The notes under the pieces: model-generated | What the model saw: only the letters and a program-made list of their open reading frames with translations | What the model was told of the DNA's origin: nothing | Databases searched by the model: none | Part shown: one piece after another, positions 1 to 12,400 of the stretch | Layout: each line of letters starts with the position of its first letter | Numbering within the stretch: the first letter of the stretch is position 1 | From: Icerya purchasi | Lineage: Eukaryota; Arthropoda; Insecta; Hemiptera; Monophlebidae | Reading direction: 5' to 3' | Assembly (NCBI GenBank): GCA_039619475.1 | Contig: CM077115.1 | Location: 141,000,172 to 141,064,171 of the forward strand | Length of the DNA: 64,000 nucleotides | Program-made: the position numbers and the translations under genes

Positions 1-225
1 TTATACATCTCTATTACAAAAACTACGATGTCTGACACGGTTCCGAATAAAAATGTACGCTTACCGGCTATACAAATTATCATTAAACTTTTTGCGTAAA
101 ATCCTGAAAAAAAGAAAAAGAAAACAAGATACACAGACACTCTATATACTTTGAACACTTTTTCCTCTCTATAAAATAACTCTCTAAAAATGTTTTTTTC
201 TAAATATAAGCAAATAAATTATTAC
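1..225 (-). other. DAGLB intron, left edge of window
   Basis: Intronic sequence after exon k. A strong pyrimidine-rich acceptor ends at 104 on the minus strand and is followed in phase by six codons and a stop at 85-83. No conserved DAGL C-terminal residues are visible. Confidence 0.5.
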
Positions 226-408
226 CTGGTAAACTTTTTCCGGTACAACGTCATAAGAAGTGGACGGATTGTCGGCGAGCAGCGGGGAATGTCTTTCTTT
301 AGTGGATGACGTCGGCGTCCGCACCCTATCTGATCTCCATGTTGATTCGAGATCTCTTGAAGGAACTCCGAAAAATGCGTAACCAAATCCGTTCAAAAAT
401 ATCCTATA
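226..408 (-). CDS. DAGLB: DAGLB exon k (last supported exon)
   Basis: 183 bp after CCATTACAG. It encodes [20 protein letters not shown], a Ser/Thr-rich stretch containing HSPLLADN, and VVPEKVYQ. The first part aligns with KYKILLHGLWYELFGG of DAGLB by memory, and the P-L-L patch is also present there. It ends in phase 0 before GTAATA. The expected following segment (PPLYPPGRI...) and the catalytic His are not in the remaining 225 bp. Confidence 0.92.
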
Positions 409-3400
409 CTGTAATGGACAATATTGAAACGATTAATAAATGATCCTCTAGCGCTTAAAGGACCGAAGATGCAAACGATCCGAAACAGAGAAAAAGGATA
501 TCTAAAAATCAGACTTATACCACTGACTTTTATATACAGAACGCCGATTAAATGTACACAATTTACCTTAGGTAATCTACACGCGTGCAAAACGTGGAGC
601 ATATTGCATCGAAGATCTTCTACTGAATCGATACAGATTCTCATGACGACGTCATCTCCGATGCCTACTGTCATCGTAAATTCTTCCGTTATTTTAGCTA
701 CGTCACGACTTACTGTGCCGCCTAAATATAAATTGAATAATTGAAAAATAAAAAGTAATCTAAATGTTGCAGTGATTAATGTTGCGAAGTGCTCTTCTAA
801 TAACAAAAAAAAACAAAAAAAAACAAAAATTTCATATTCCGCATGATACACTTGAGTAATCAATATGTACCAAGTGACAACTGACCGAAATCAAATTAAT
901 AAAAGAGCCGTTATTGCGGAACACGCGAACGTACAAATCGCCAACTATATTAATACAAACTGCTAAAATCATACCACTACTTTTTAAGATAACAACAGTG
1001 TGTATTTTCTATTCATCTAGAAAGAATTCATCTTTTATTGCATATCGGATAATAAAATTTTCTATAAACATGTTATATATACGTACCTGGACAAGCAAAC
1101 GCGTATACTTTGAGATCGGGATAAGTAGGTCGTAACATCAGAGCGAGCAATACACTAGTTCCAGCCCCTAAACTATGTCCTGTTTAAACGTAATTAATTG
1201 TTTTAAATTAAAAGATAAATATTTTTATTACAACATATTTTTGAAAAAAAAAGAAGAAGAACTATGTTTTATATTAACGATAAAATGTATAATCAAAATC
1301 AGGGCCGGATTATAGCTAAATGCCGCTGTGGGCTCAGCAACTTCTGCCGCCCTTGGAATACTTTATAAATTAAGTAATTAAAATTATAATCGAGTAACCG
1401 AAGTAAGAAAGGACATAAAAGATAAACATTAATTTTCAATTAAAAGCTAAAAAAGTTTTCAATTAAAAAATATCACACATTTTTAAATTGTATAGTTATT
1501 TTATAGTAAAATTATTTATTTTCTATTTTGATCAGTCTTGGATTTACATCACGGACTTAAAAGGGGCTACAGCCTACAGCGGATTTTATTATAATTCTAT
1601 ACATACATTATTCTTACATGTGTCAATAAAGGTTTACATTTTTTTACGACGCAATTTTAAAGATGCAAATTCATTTATTATATCATCAAAGTTTAAATTC
1701 TTTACTAACTGTTCTTCAATAAATAAAACAGATAAATCATTTAACTCTTTTGGTGCGACATTGTTGATCTAAAAAAATGATTAATTCTTTTCATTGCAGG
1801 AAAGGAGCGTTCTGTTGAGCAAATTTTATTCAGCATTAATCTTTCTTTGTGTTTTTTCCCATCATGTTATCACGTTATTGTAATTGTGTTTTTTTTGTAG
1901 TGTTGTTAGAGTTGGTTTTTCCAGTTACACTGAGTTTTTACTTTTTTTCGTTAATTGATTACAAATTAAATAAAGTGTATATTTATTCTTAATATATTAT
2001 TTTCGCCGTTAGCGTGTTTATTCATCAGATTCAGTGTTCAGAATAATTTCGACAGGTTATGGGCCCAGCACGCTTCCACTGCGCCACTCTGCTTTGAGCA
2101 CCTTTCATCGTTTGGTACGGCAAGAAATAATATAAATAATTATTCGAAAAATTTTCTAACTTTTGTCGTATCAATGAGATACCGCTATTACATTTGTGAA
2201 TTTTCAGTTTTTCTTCCAGTCTTGTTTGACCTCTTATCATGCCGACCAGCCATTGTCTCGTCCACATTTCGAGAATTTCCTTTAACTGCTAATATTATAA
2301 CCGTTTTGCCTAATAATACGGCACGTTCCGGTTTACACTTCGTTAATTTTTAATTAATTTCTCGATTCCCCCGCTTACATGTCATATTTGTCTCTATAAT
2401 CATTTGGAAATTTTACCTAAATCAATATATTCCCATTTAAACTTTTCTGTACATTAATACAAGTTGAAAAATGATTTTATCACATTTCTCTCCTGCCCTG
2501 CTATGACTGAAACGCCATAATATGTAATATTTTGGAAATTTTAAGTATTTTTCGAAAGAAAAAACTTTTCAATCTCATGCAAATTTGCCGCCCTTTGAAT
2601 TTTGCCGCGTTGTGGGCTGTAGCCCATTTAAGTCCGTGATGTAAATCCAAGACTGATCAGAATAGAAAATGAATAATCTTGCTATAAAATAACTATACAA
2701 TAAGCTCAAATGAGTAATTTAACTAATCGATAAAAATTAAGGTGAATTCGTATACGAATTAATATTGCTGTTCTAACAATAATACCGTAGCTTTTTTAGT
2801 AATAAAATTCTGCATTTCTCACATTCCTTGATGTTTTGCGCGTTATTTATTTTCGTTTTTTTTTGGCCATGTCAAGCCAAATTATAATAATTCGTCTCCT
2901 ATTTCAGTATTTAACAGCATATTATTATATGTTTGAAAAAGTCCTTCGTGAAGTTTCTAACCTATGTCGGTAATAAGCTGCTTGTGTTTTAGTTATCCAA
3001 CTTCAAATAAAAGCATTTAAAATTAGCTTCAAAAGACAAAAGAAAAACACATGTCAAGTCATGAAAAAGTAAAGTTTTTTTCTGATATCTTCAAAATTAT
3101 CTGAAATATAGATGAATAAAATGAGCCAAACGCAGTTCGGTTTTTGTTTTTTTTCCTAAAAATATTTATGTAATTTTATACGTTACTGTCAAGATGTATT
3201 TTCCTTTCAGTTGTTTTTTGAAAATAAAAAATGTAGAACTGAAAAAAACACGTTATTAAAGAAAGAATTCACATTTCTATTTAAACCAAGGTGATTGAAC
3301 GAGTAATTTGCTGCCGCTTTTTTTATGTACAGTCTATTATTCGGATCAACGACAAAGTCGATCGTGTAATATTAAATCGATCGTGTAAAAATAAAATGTT

Positions 3401-6400
3401 TTATAATTAATCGGTCGAAAGAGGCTCATTTAAACATTTTACAATGAAAATTGATATATGTACACGTATGTAAAAAAAAAAAAAAGAAACGAAAATAAAC
3501 ATTTATTTTCAGCTTGTTTGTAGAAATTAAATAGATCATCATTTTAGCACATTAAAGAGAAGTGAGTGATGCATAATTTTCATTAGCCACTTTTTCGGTA
3601 TCAGAAGAAGTACTTAAACGCACTAAACTGATAAATTCAACTATTACAGGACTTTTCAGTTTAGAAAAAAACATGAAACAACATATACGTCATGCACATT
3701 ATTACATAAGTAATTGTTGCCATACGTAAGCATTATCCGAAACTCCGGTTGATGAACTCGGATAATCGTTTGGAGAAATAAAAAAAGCAGAAAAAATAAA
3801 TAAATAAAATAAAATATTTCAAATTAGGAAAGAAAAACAAATAACGTTCACTACCCGTCACGCTATCACACTTCAAAAACTAATGAAACGAAATACGGAT
3901 ATCACGGCTAATAGTCACACAAATTCGTTCGTGAATATACCAAACCTCCCACTCGAACATTTTCACGAACAGCGCTATTACTTTCTCCGTATTCTATCTT
4001 AATCCGTGAAAATAATAGGGGGCCGTCAATCCCCGACTGATTATTATCGAAGGGAACTTGACAACACGGTTAGCCACAACCATACTTAGAGATGATGCTA
4101 AACTTGCTGCTGAGCCCTCCTTGAACATCCTGAAACAACACGTGCAAAATTTACGTAGCTTGAAAAACAAAAGTAACTAGAACCCGATCGAGAACATTTG
4201 TGGTCATGCTTCGACTGCTACCGACTTCTCGCAACCACCATCTATGCAAAATCAGAAGATCGCTCGAGAGACAGACACACGGTCAACTTTCGCCTACACA
4301 TATCTGTGGCCAGTTAATATCAAAGCGACGAGGGAGGAGAGGGCTAGATTTACTACGAAGCACATTTGTTCGACATTCGCACATATTCTCCAGTTAATGT
4401 TGAGAAAAATAAAATGAAAAAGGAAGAAATCGCATTCCAAATTGACCAATTTTTGTATTAAGCGGTTTTCACTACATGTATAAAGTGGATCTATTTATTG
4501 CTGATGAAAAGGCAATATTCACAATAGAAAACTATGTAAAGTTAGAGGAAAAAATAAAAATATTAATTCATTTAATTTTTTAGGTCCTATCGATTACAAT
4601 TATTATATCTTCGATCACATTTCCGTTTCCTTTTTTTTTTTAATTTTTCTTGTTTAATCACCGCAAATGAAAAAATTGTCTTTCGAAACACGTCAGTGTA
4701 ACATTTCATATGAAAACTGAGATGATTATCACATAATATTTCTGCTTCGATAGTGTTTGTTTACATTTTTACTATCAATTACTTATATTTTATTTATTCG
4801 TATTTTAAATGTCGAGCCAGAAAACTTGTTACATTTCTTGCGTTTTGACCGATAATTCATTATATAGTTAATTGTTTTTTTATTTCTTTTTAATGACAAA
4901 ATTAAATAATTTAAAAAAAAAAATGGTAAGCGGTAGTTCTATTTGATAACGAACTGACTATATTATATTTCTGATCGGTAGAAACGTTGATAGATTTGGA
5001 TGTATATTGTACTCTGATAATTTCTGATAATTCCGTAAACATTCTCTTTTAAATAAAATAATACGATTTTTCCTTCGAAAACCTTTTCAATATTCAATAC
5101 TTTTTAAAGCAGTCTCACTAGTACAAGTGAATTGACGTGCAAGTTTTACTAAAATGTTGAAAAAAGGAAAATAATAATAACTAAAAATCACACCAAGGAG
5201 TACACTTACCGCATATGACTAACTTATATTCTGGATACATTCCAAATGCTTTATCTAAAATTCCACTGTCATCTAATTCTTTTTTAACGTATTTAGCACT
5301 GGATAACATGCCCTTATGAGCCTAATAATCATAAATAATTACGAAATTCAATTCATATTGCTTACTTAATGTAAATGTAGTTGAAGAAAAAGCCGATCAA
5401 AAATTTCTCGAATTACGGCAATGAAGTAAAAAAACATATAACCAAATTTTATAGACGTTTCTTTAAAATTAGCGAAATCTAATAAAATGTTTGAAATATT
5501 TTCGCGCCCATTTCATGCTAATTATGAACAGTGTTTCTGAAAATCCGCAAAAGGGAATTAACTGAAGTGCAACAATGAAATGAAACAAATTTTTGCGCTC
5601 ACATCAAAAATTCATTTTTACAATACTTACGTTACATCATAAGAAAAGTTGTGCACAACGAGTTGTAAGTGCTTTTGGATTCACATATGTTTGTGAAATC
5701 ATCTTTTTTTTCGAATGTGAAATTTACAAAGAGTTCATCACGTATTTCGTTAACTGATGCCAATTTACAAAACCAGCTAAGATGAGCAACGTCAAAAATT
5801 TAATATAAATTTACAAAAGTTACGAGAAACAAAGGATAAAACATATCTTATTAATAGTCGAGAATTAATTACGTTGAATCGCAATGTAACAATAAAATTT
5901 TATCCATTTTGTATTTGTATTAGACTTTTTAAAAGCACGTTTGCCTAATGTGAGACTAACTGTAATGTTATGCGTCATAAAGGTGGTCCGTGGAACTATT
6001 TCGGTTGGCCAGGCATGGATTTTAAAAGATGAAATTGAATTAATTTTTATTTTCCGAATCGATTTTATTTGATTTCTTTTTTAATAATTATTTCATTCCA
6101 AAATTTTATATTTACTAAGTATGTAATAGGATTAAAACAAGCCGGTCAAAATGACCTTAAAATATAATTTTAAGAGTTCCGATTTAAATTTATTCATGAC
6201 ACAGAAGTATTTTTAAAATTTAAATTGTTATCAGTACATCCCCAATTTGATTTATGTTTACAACATGTTGTACATAGAGACGTATTTAATTTAATTTTTG
6301 TAATATGGTAATCTGAGTTTTTTTTTTTTTATTATTATAGTTTTTCGCATTTTAAATTTGTTTATTCTAATTTTGTAATTATTTCACTTTACTCATGGTC

Positions 6401-9400
6401 GAATTTTCAATAATACGTGTAATTTACATGTATTGTAATTTCAATTTTCAAATTTATATATTATATGTATGATTTTTTAAGACATATATGTATGAGTGAT
6501 TCTAAAGATAAGATGCAAGAAATCAAATTACTAATGCCATATTCGAAATTTTTTTGAAAAATTTGTGGGTTCCTCTTGTTAAAAATTGAATAATAAAGAA
6601 ATTAAAGCTTCCTTTACAGGTAATACTATAAACGGAACGTGATATACAAAAATCTCAAACAAATACTAAATTCTATACTAAAACTTCGATAATAGCGGAG
6701 AAGTTATTGATCAAAAATAATCAGAACCATAAGACAAAAAAATGAAAATTATTCGGTAAATTTGCTTGTTTTCTTACCCTTTTAGTGAGGCGTGGATATG
6801 TTTCATAAATCCCAAAAATACATCGGAAGTTCTTACAGAAACAAATAGAAAGACAAGATATATAAAAAAAAAAAAAAGATGGCAAGCTTTTTAAAAAATC
6901 AAATTATGTAAAAAACTATCAGTTGTTCAAACTTTTTACAGTTTCGTATCGCCGGTAATACACCAAAAAGAACAATTGTTAGATGCAAAATATTAATAAA
7001 TGACAAAAAACGTTTCTAACATTGTACTAAAACTTGCGCAGTAATGGAAAAAAACAAATCAAATCTATTTTTGATACTATCACTGTTTCAGCATTTCTCA
7101 GCTGTTTCATGTGTCCGAAGACGTTAAAATTTAAAGAAGTTATGTAAGGACATTAGGTTGGCGGCTCATTGATTCTCTTCTTCTACGCAAGCCATTTAAG
7201 AATCAGCATTGTTTGCCTTTTCATCTATAAGATAATACTTTTTTTCAATATATCACTAAAAATAATTAATAATCGGTATATTACTTATCGCGAGTTTAAT
7301 TTTATAACTATAATGAAAAAATATGCTGAAGTCTGTGCAAAGGAAAGCATTTCATATTTGAAAAATAAATGGTAATTTAATTATTTCTTATTTAACAAAA
7401 ATAAATTATTTCAATCAAATTACACTCGAAAGGAATTAGTTGAAAAAGGAAATAATTTTGTTCAATAACTTCCGCAATTATTGCAATACTATTTTTTGAG
7501 ATAAAACGCTTTGTAATTTCTAGTTGTTTTGTTTTTTCCTATATAACTTTTTTATGTTATTATGGAAATATTAATTTAATCTGATTTTAAAATTTTTAAA
7601 AAGTCTTTTCTCATAGTTGTTGTTCTTGGTGTGTTACAAAATGAAACCGTAAAACTTAAAAGGTAGTTTTTTGGTCCATCTGATTTTTGAAAAAGATGTC
7701 CGTCATTCTTCAAAAACTTATTTTTCTCTTTGCTTTGTAAGAACTTTTATTGCATTTAGAATTTATGAAACATATACACCTCTTTAGAAATGTAAGAAAA
7801 CAAGCAAATGTTTCCAACAATTCTGTCCTTATATTATATTGCTGATTTATCGCGATAAAACGTTTCATTTTTTTCGGGATTTCATTTTTGGCTATTTATT
7901 TTTTTACTATTTTGATAAGACAGAGTTTGTTTAATATTTTCTACATACTACATCTAACAAGTTTCCTTTATAATAAAAGCTACAAAAGGAATGTTAATAA
8001 CACCAGTGGGTCTTTTTTTTTAAATTTTGAACAAAAGGAAACTGCGAATTTTTCGAAAAAAAAAATAACAATAAAAATAAAAATTGGAACTTTCTGAAAC
8101 TCGTTAAATTTTGAATGAAGTATATAGTGGTTTAATTTATTAAATTTCAATATGCTTCATCACCCTATGTGCAATATATACATGTATAAAATTTGATGTG
8201 ATATCAGTAAAGTATGTATATGAACCAAAATTATCAAACTTGTTAAAAAAGTTAAAAAAATCAAAAAAATTTTAAGCAAACAAATTAGAAGTTGGTTCTT
8301 TTTCGTTACTAATAGAAAAAAAATATATCCTCGGTGTTGCGCATAGGTGATCGTGCATGTTTGATAACTATTATGGCTGCAAACATATCTTCCTATTGCT
8401 TTCGATTTATATTAAAATACCGCTTCTTCTTAAAGCGCGCGAAAATTAAAATTAACGTAAAATTAAGAGTTCAAGGGCGTTGCCAACCGATAAGCCAGGG
8501 GGGCAAGATGAATTGCCAGCCGCCAGAGGGGGTCAAGATGATAGAAAGAGGATATGAGTTCTAGGAAAAATAAAATTTATACCTTGTAAAGGCTTAATAT
8601 TTTATTAAACAAGAATAAAATCTTAATTAAAACACAATTTTCGCGGGCTTCTGGCAAATTTTTATAATAAAATTATAAAAGTCTTCCAAATTGTCCATGA
8701 TTACGCGCCTATGAATACTCATCATGGCTAGTTGATTAAAAAGTTTCAAGACTCCAGGGAGGGCAGCTGCCCCCTTGCTCCCCCTGGTGACGCTCATGCC
8801 TCAGTTTGTTCGAACAAACGTTAAAAGTTTCCATTTCGATATTTTAGTTACACGCGGAAAAATATCAGTAATTATACTTACTAAACTATCGGGTGGTAAT
8901 CCTTCCAAATTTAGCTTTTCTGGAGCGGCGCTTAAATCGGTAAAGACATCTCTCATCGACATCGAACCACGTATGACGACAGCGATCGCATTTGTCTTGT
9001 GATCCGCTATTACTAGAAATGGTAACTAAAGAATAATTAAAAACAAACGAGAGATTAAGATAAGCAACTAATGGAGTGCACCTGCTTGATACAAAATATC
9101 GCGAAAAAGGTCGTTTTATCTTGTCCCCGCGGCGACAATTTTAGCTTCCGTTGTTTGATCACAAATACTTCGTCAAGTCAAATTTGGCTCCATATAATGA
9201 ATTTGGAATTAACGTGAAAGTTTGTTCCCCGTCGGCCATCTGGAAACCCAACTTAACAAATAGAATAAACATTTTTACTTCAGTCGTAGAATAAATACCC
9301 TAAAATACAGATTTGGAATAGTTAATAGTAAAATTGAAATATACACAAAAAAGTGCTTGCGCCATGCAACAGTGAAGTACTGTTTAAATATTTTTATTTC

Positions 9401-12400
9401 AAAGATTTAATACCTCAAAGGAATCAATCAATATGGACGGAGACATTTAGAGCTAGTATACTTACGAAGGAAGTGCAATGATGATCCTCGTGATAATATG
9501 AAGTGCTTCTGTTATAATGTTGTAGAAATTTATTGATATTAAACATAATCGTTCAGAACAGAGAGGATAAGGATAACTATAAATAAATCTTTAAGTAGTA
9601 AGTGTTCCTGCAGTATCTACAGGGAAATAAAATACTGTTGGTAAAGCGCAAATTTTTTTTTATAAATTACTTTAAAAAAAAAAAAATAAATAATGTGTGA
9701 AAATAAGATTTCAGGATAATTTATGATAGGCGTGAAAAAAACTGCAGTCAGCTTATAACAGTGGCCTACAAAACCCCTTCAAAATTGTTTTTTTCCGATA
9801 GATTTCTAAATCGACCTTTTATTATCATTTGATTTTTATCTTATCGTTCAGTCCGGGCGTTTTGTATAAAATAATATATTTAAAAATGAAGGAAATAATA
9901 TAATGGTAAAGTCTCTCTTCATTGTAACCAAAAGAAAATATTGCATACTGCGATTGCGGAATACAGTCTGTAAAACGTTAATTTAAAAGATCACTTCATT
10001 TTATGACGAACTGCCATTTTGGAAATATTGTATAAGAACGGAAGAGAACACTAAAAATCACAATATTACAGGCATTTGGACACATTTGAAAAACAATTAA
10101 TATTTTGTTAGGGTGCTTCAGGAAAAACCAGTTCTTTTAATCAGCGAGTTAATTTATCTCCTCATAGGAAGAAGCAAGAAATTATCGTGGCTGGTGTAAA
10201 AAGAAAAACTAGCTTTATACCCGACTTTTCGAAAATGCTTAATAGCGAATTAATCAGAAACATAGAATTACGTAATGAAAAAGCACATTTTTATTTCTAC
10301 ATTGAATTAATATTAGTTTATAGTATTAAATGCTATTAAACAGTTTTTTATAAATATTAGCGAGAGTAAGGCCCGTTGCCCATTGCAGCGAGGAATGTGA
10401 AATGTATTTTTTTCAACTGCTCATTGCAGCGAGTTGGCTGAGCGAGGAAATAATAGTTTGCGATTAAATTATCGAATTTTTATTCAGTCTTTTACTTTTA
10501 TCTTTAATCGTTTATTTTCATTTTAATACAGGTTTCTGCGTTAACAAAATTTATTATATAATAAAGTGATACTCGTTTAATCGGCAACAAGTTAAATACT
10601 TAGGGTGCTAATATAGACTAAAAATCAAACTCTGTATAAATGTTACAAATATTAAGACAACAAAAATTTATACATATTAGATCTATAAATAACGCCGAAC
10701 TTGTTCCAAATTTTTGTATCACTTTATATATATGTACACTAGGGGCTCTGCTCTTGAGACCATCGCTTCACTGGGCTTCCAGCCCTGACTTTTTAAAATA
10801 AATAATGAGTTGTACAAATCAAAACGATTAAAAATAAACAAAAAATTGAATTGAAAAACGTTCAGCAATCAAAAAAAAATAATACATTTCGAACTTGGTA
10901 GAATTTAAAATATATAATAAAAAGCTTTAAAATGGATTAGCATTTTCACTAAAATAAATAGAAAAATTGACCAAAAAAAAAAAAAAAAAAGTTAAAAATG
11001 CGAACAATTTTTTAAAATTGTTTTACGTTTGCAATAAAATTTAAAATTATATTTTAAACGTAACGTTTACACCGTTGTTTCCCTGTTTATCGACGTCGCG
11101 ATAACAAAGCCAAATGTTTCATGTATTTAGAAAAAAAGAAAGAAAAATCGCAAACACCGACAATTCGATGATAGATGCACAAAATCGGTATTTATTAAAA
11201 TGATTCAACTGACACTTTAGCGTAGAATTTCTGTAAAAGGAAGGATAACAATAAATGGACAAAATTCAGAATTTTTATCGATCATAAATATTTTCCTGTC
11301 ATAACAATATTTCTTTTAACCAGCCAGTGAATAATTCCTGAAATATTATTATTACGCAACTACCTGATTTAGTGACACCTACTGATGAGGTAGACAATAG
11401 TTTTGCCATGTTCGTTGTCCGTTCGTAGCACGGTTCCTTAGCAATGAATAAGTGGTGTCACAAAAAACTATTTTATTATTATTATTATTATTATAGAAGT
11501 CAAGTGTAAATGACCGTATATGTAAAATATGTATTTTCCAAGTATGTATTTTACCTCAAATATATGATTCCTAAATGAAGAGTACAGTATATCTTTTGCG
11601 GGCAATTTAGTCATATGTCGAACTCCAGCGAAATTGCACATACAACAATTATCACCCTTTACGATAGTAGGTTTAGTTCTGCAATAAGAATGATTAAAAA
11701 TTAAACACGCTTACTTGCAGTTACACTGCGTAATTTCTATTTGATATGTTAAGAACAACAAAAATCTAAAATATTATTAAAAATCATTAAAGCAGCGACA
11801 TTAGTCAAAATGTGCTCACTTGTTAACGGCCTATATTTTAAGCAGATATTTTTCAGAGAATTCCTCAAACTGTCTAATTATAGTACAAATAAAAATTAAA
11901 AAGGTCCATATATGTTATGTTTACGATGGTCGCGATGATAAAAATGCCAAAGCTATGTATTGTGATCTGTTATGAAAAATATTATTTATTTCACTTTAAA
12001 CCTTGAAATGCTTCATGTACGTTGTATTATACATTAACCTTGATGTCATTTTTAAATCTGAATTAAATCATAACTAAAGAACTCATATAGCAGTTTACGA
12101 TATTATACTTTGTTTTTGTTATAGCCAATTTTTGATTTTCTGCTCATACTTTAAAGTTTCACATTCGAGACTACAAGTACAAAAAATGACATCAAATTCT
12201 CATGTACATCGCAATCTGTACAGGACACATAAGTGTGTTAAACTATTATTCGTTTAGTGTAATGACCGTGTTTACGTATATTGAAACTGGTGTGAACACA
12301 GATTAGAAATGATCGAGGAAAATTGCGTATAAAGGTAAAACGACAAAAAAATGTACCTAAAACAGGAACAACACGTAAGTTTTGGTATCAGCCTGAAGAT

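Larger units (their letters stand above)
1487..2701. mobile_element. Inverted-repeat DNA element in DAGLB intron
   Basis: The left arm (1487 to about 1580) and the right arm (about 2612 to 2701) are reverse complements with few mismatches. Both contain ATTGTATAGTTATTTTATAG, then a GATCAGTCTTGGATTTACAT block and CACGGACTTAAA. The arms are about 90 bp and the whole is 1.2 kb with no transposase ORF, so it is a non-autonomous TIR element. It encloses the tRNA-half/LTR-like sequence at 1901-2093. Confidence 0.75.

Noticed and set aside
393..863. 156-aa minus ORF as an independent gene
   Set aside because: Only 721-567 is coding, as a DAGLB exon; the rest is intron read through, including Phe-rich translation of a T-rich tract.
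2031..2267. Functional tRNA-iMet gene or 78-aa ORF on the minus strand
   Set aside because: Only the first 39 nt of the tRNA are present, with no T arm or 3' acceptor strand; the ORF simply runs across the tRNA fragment.
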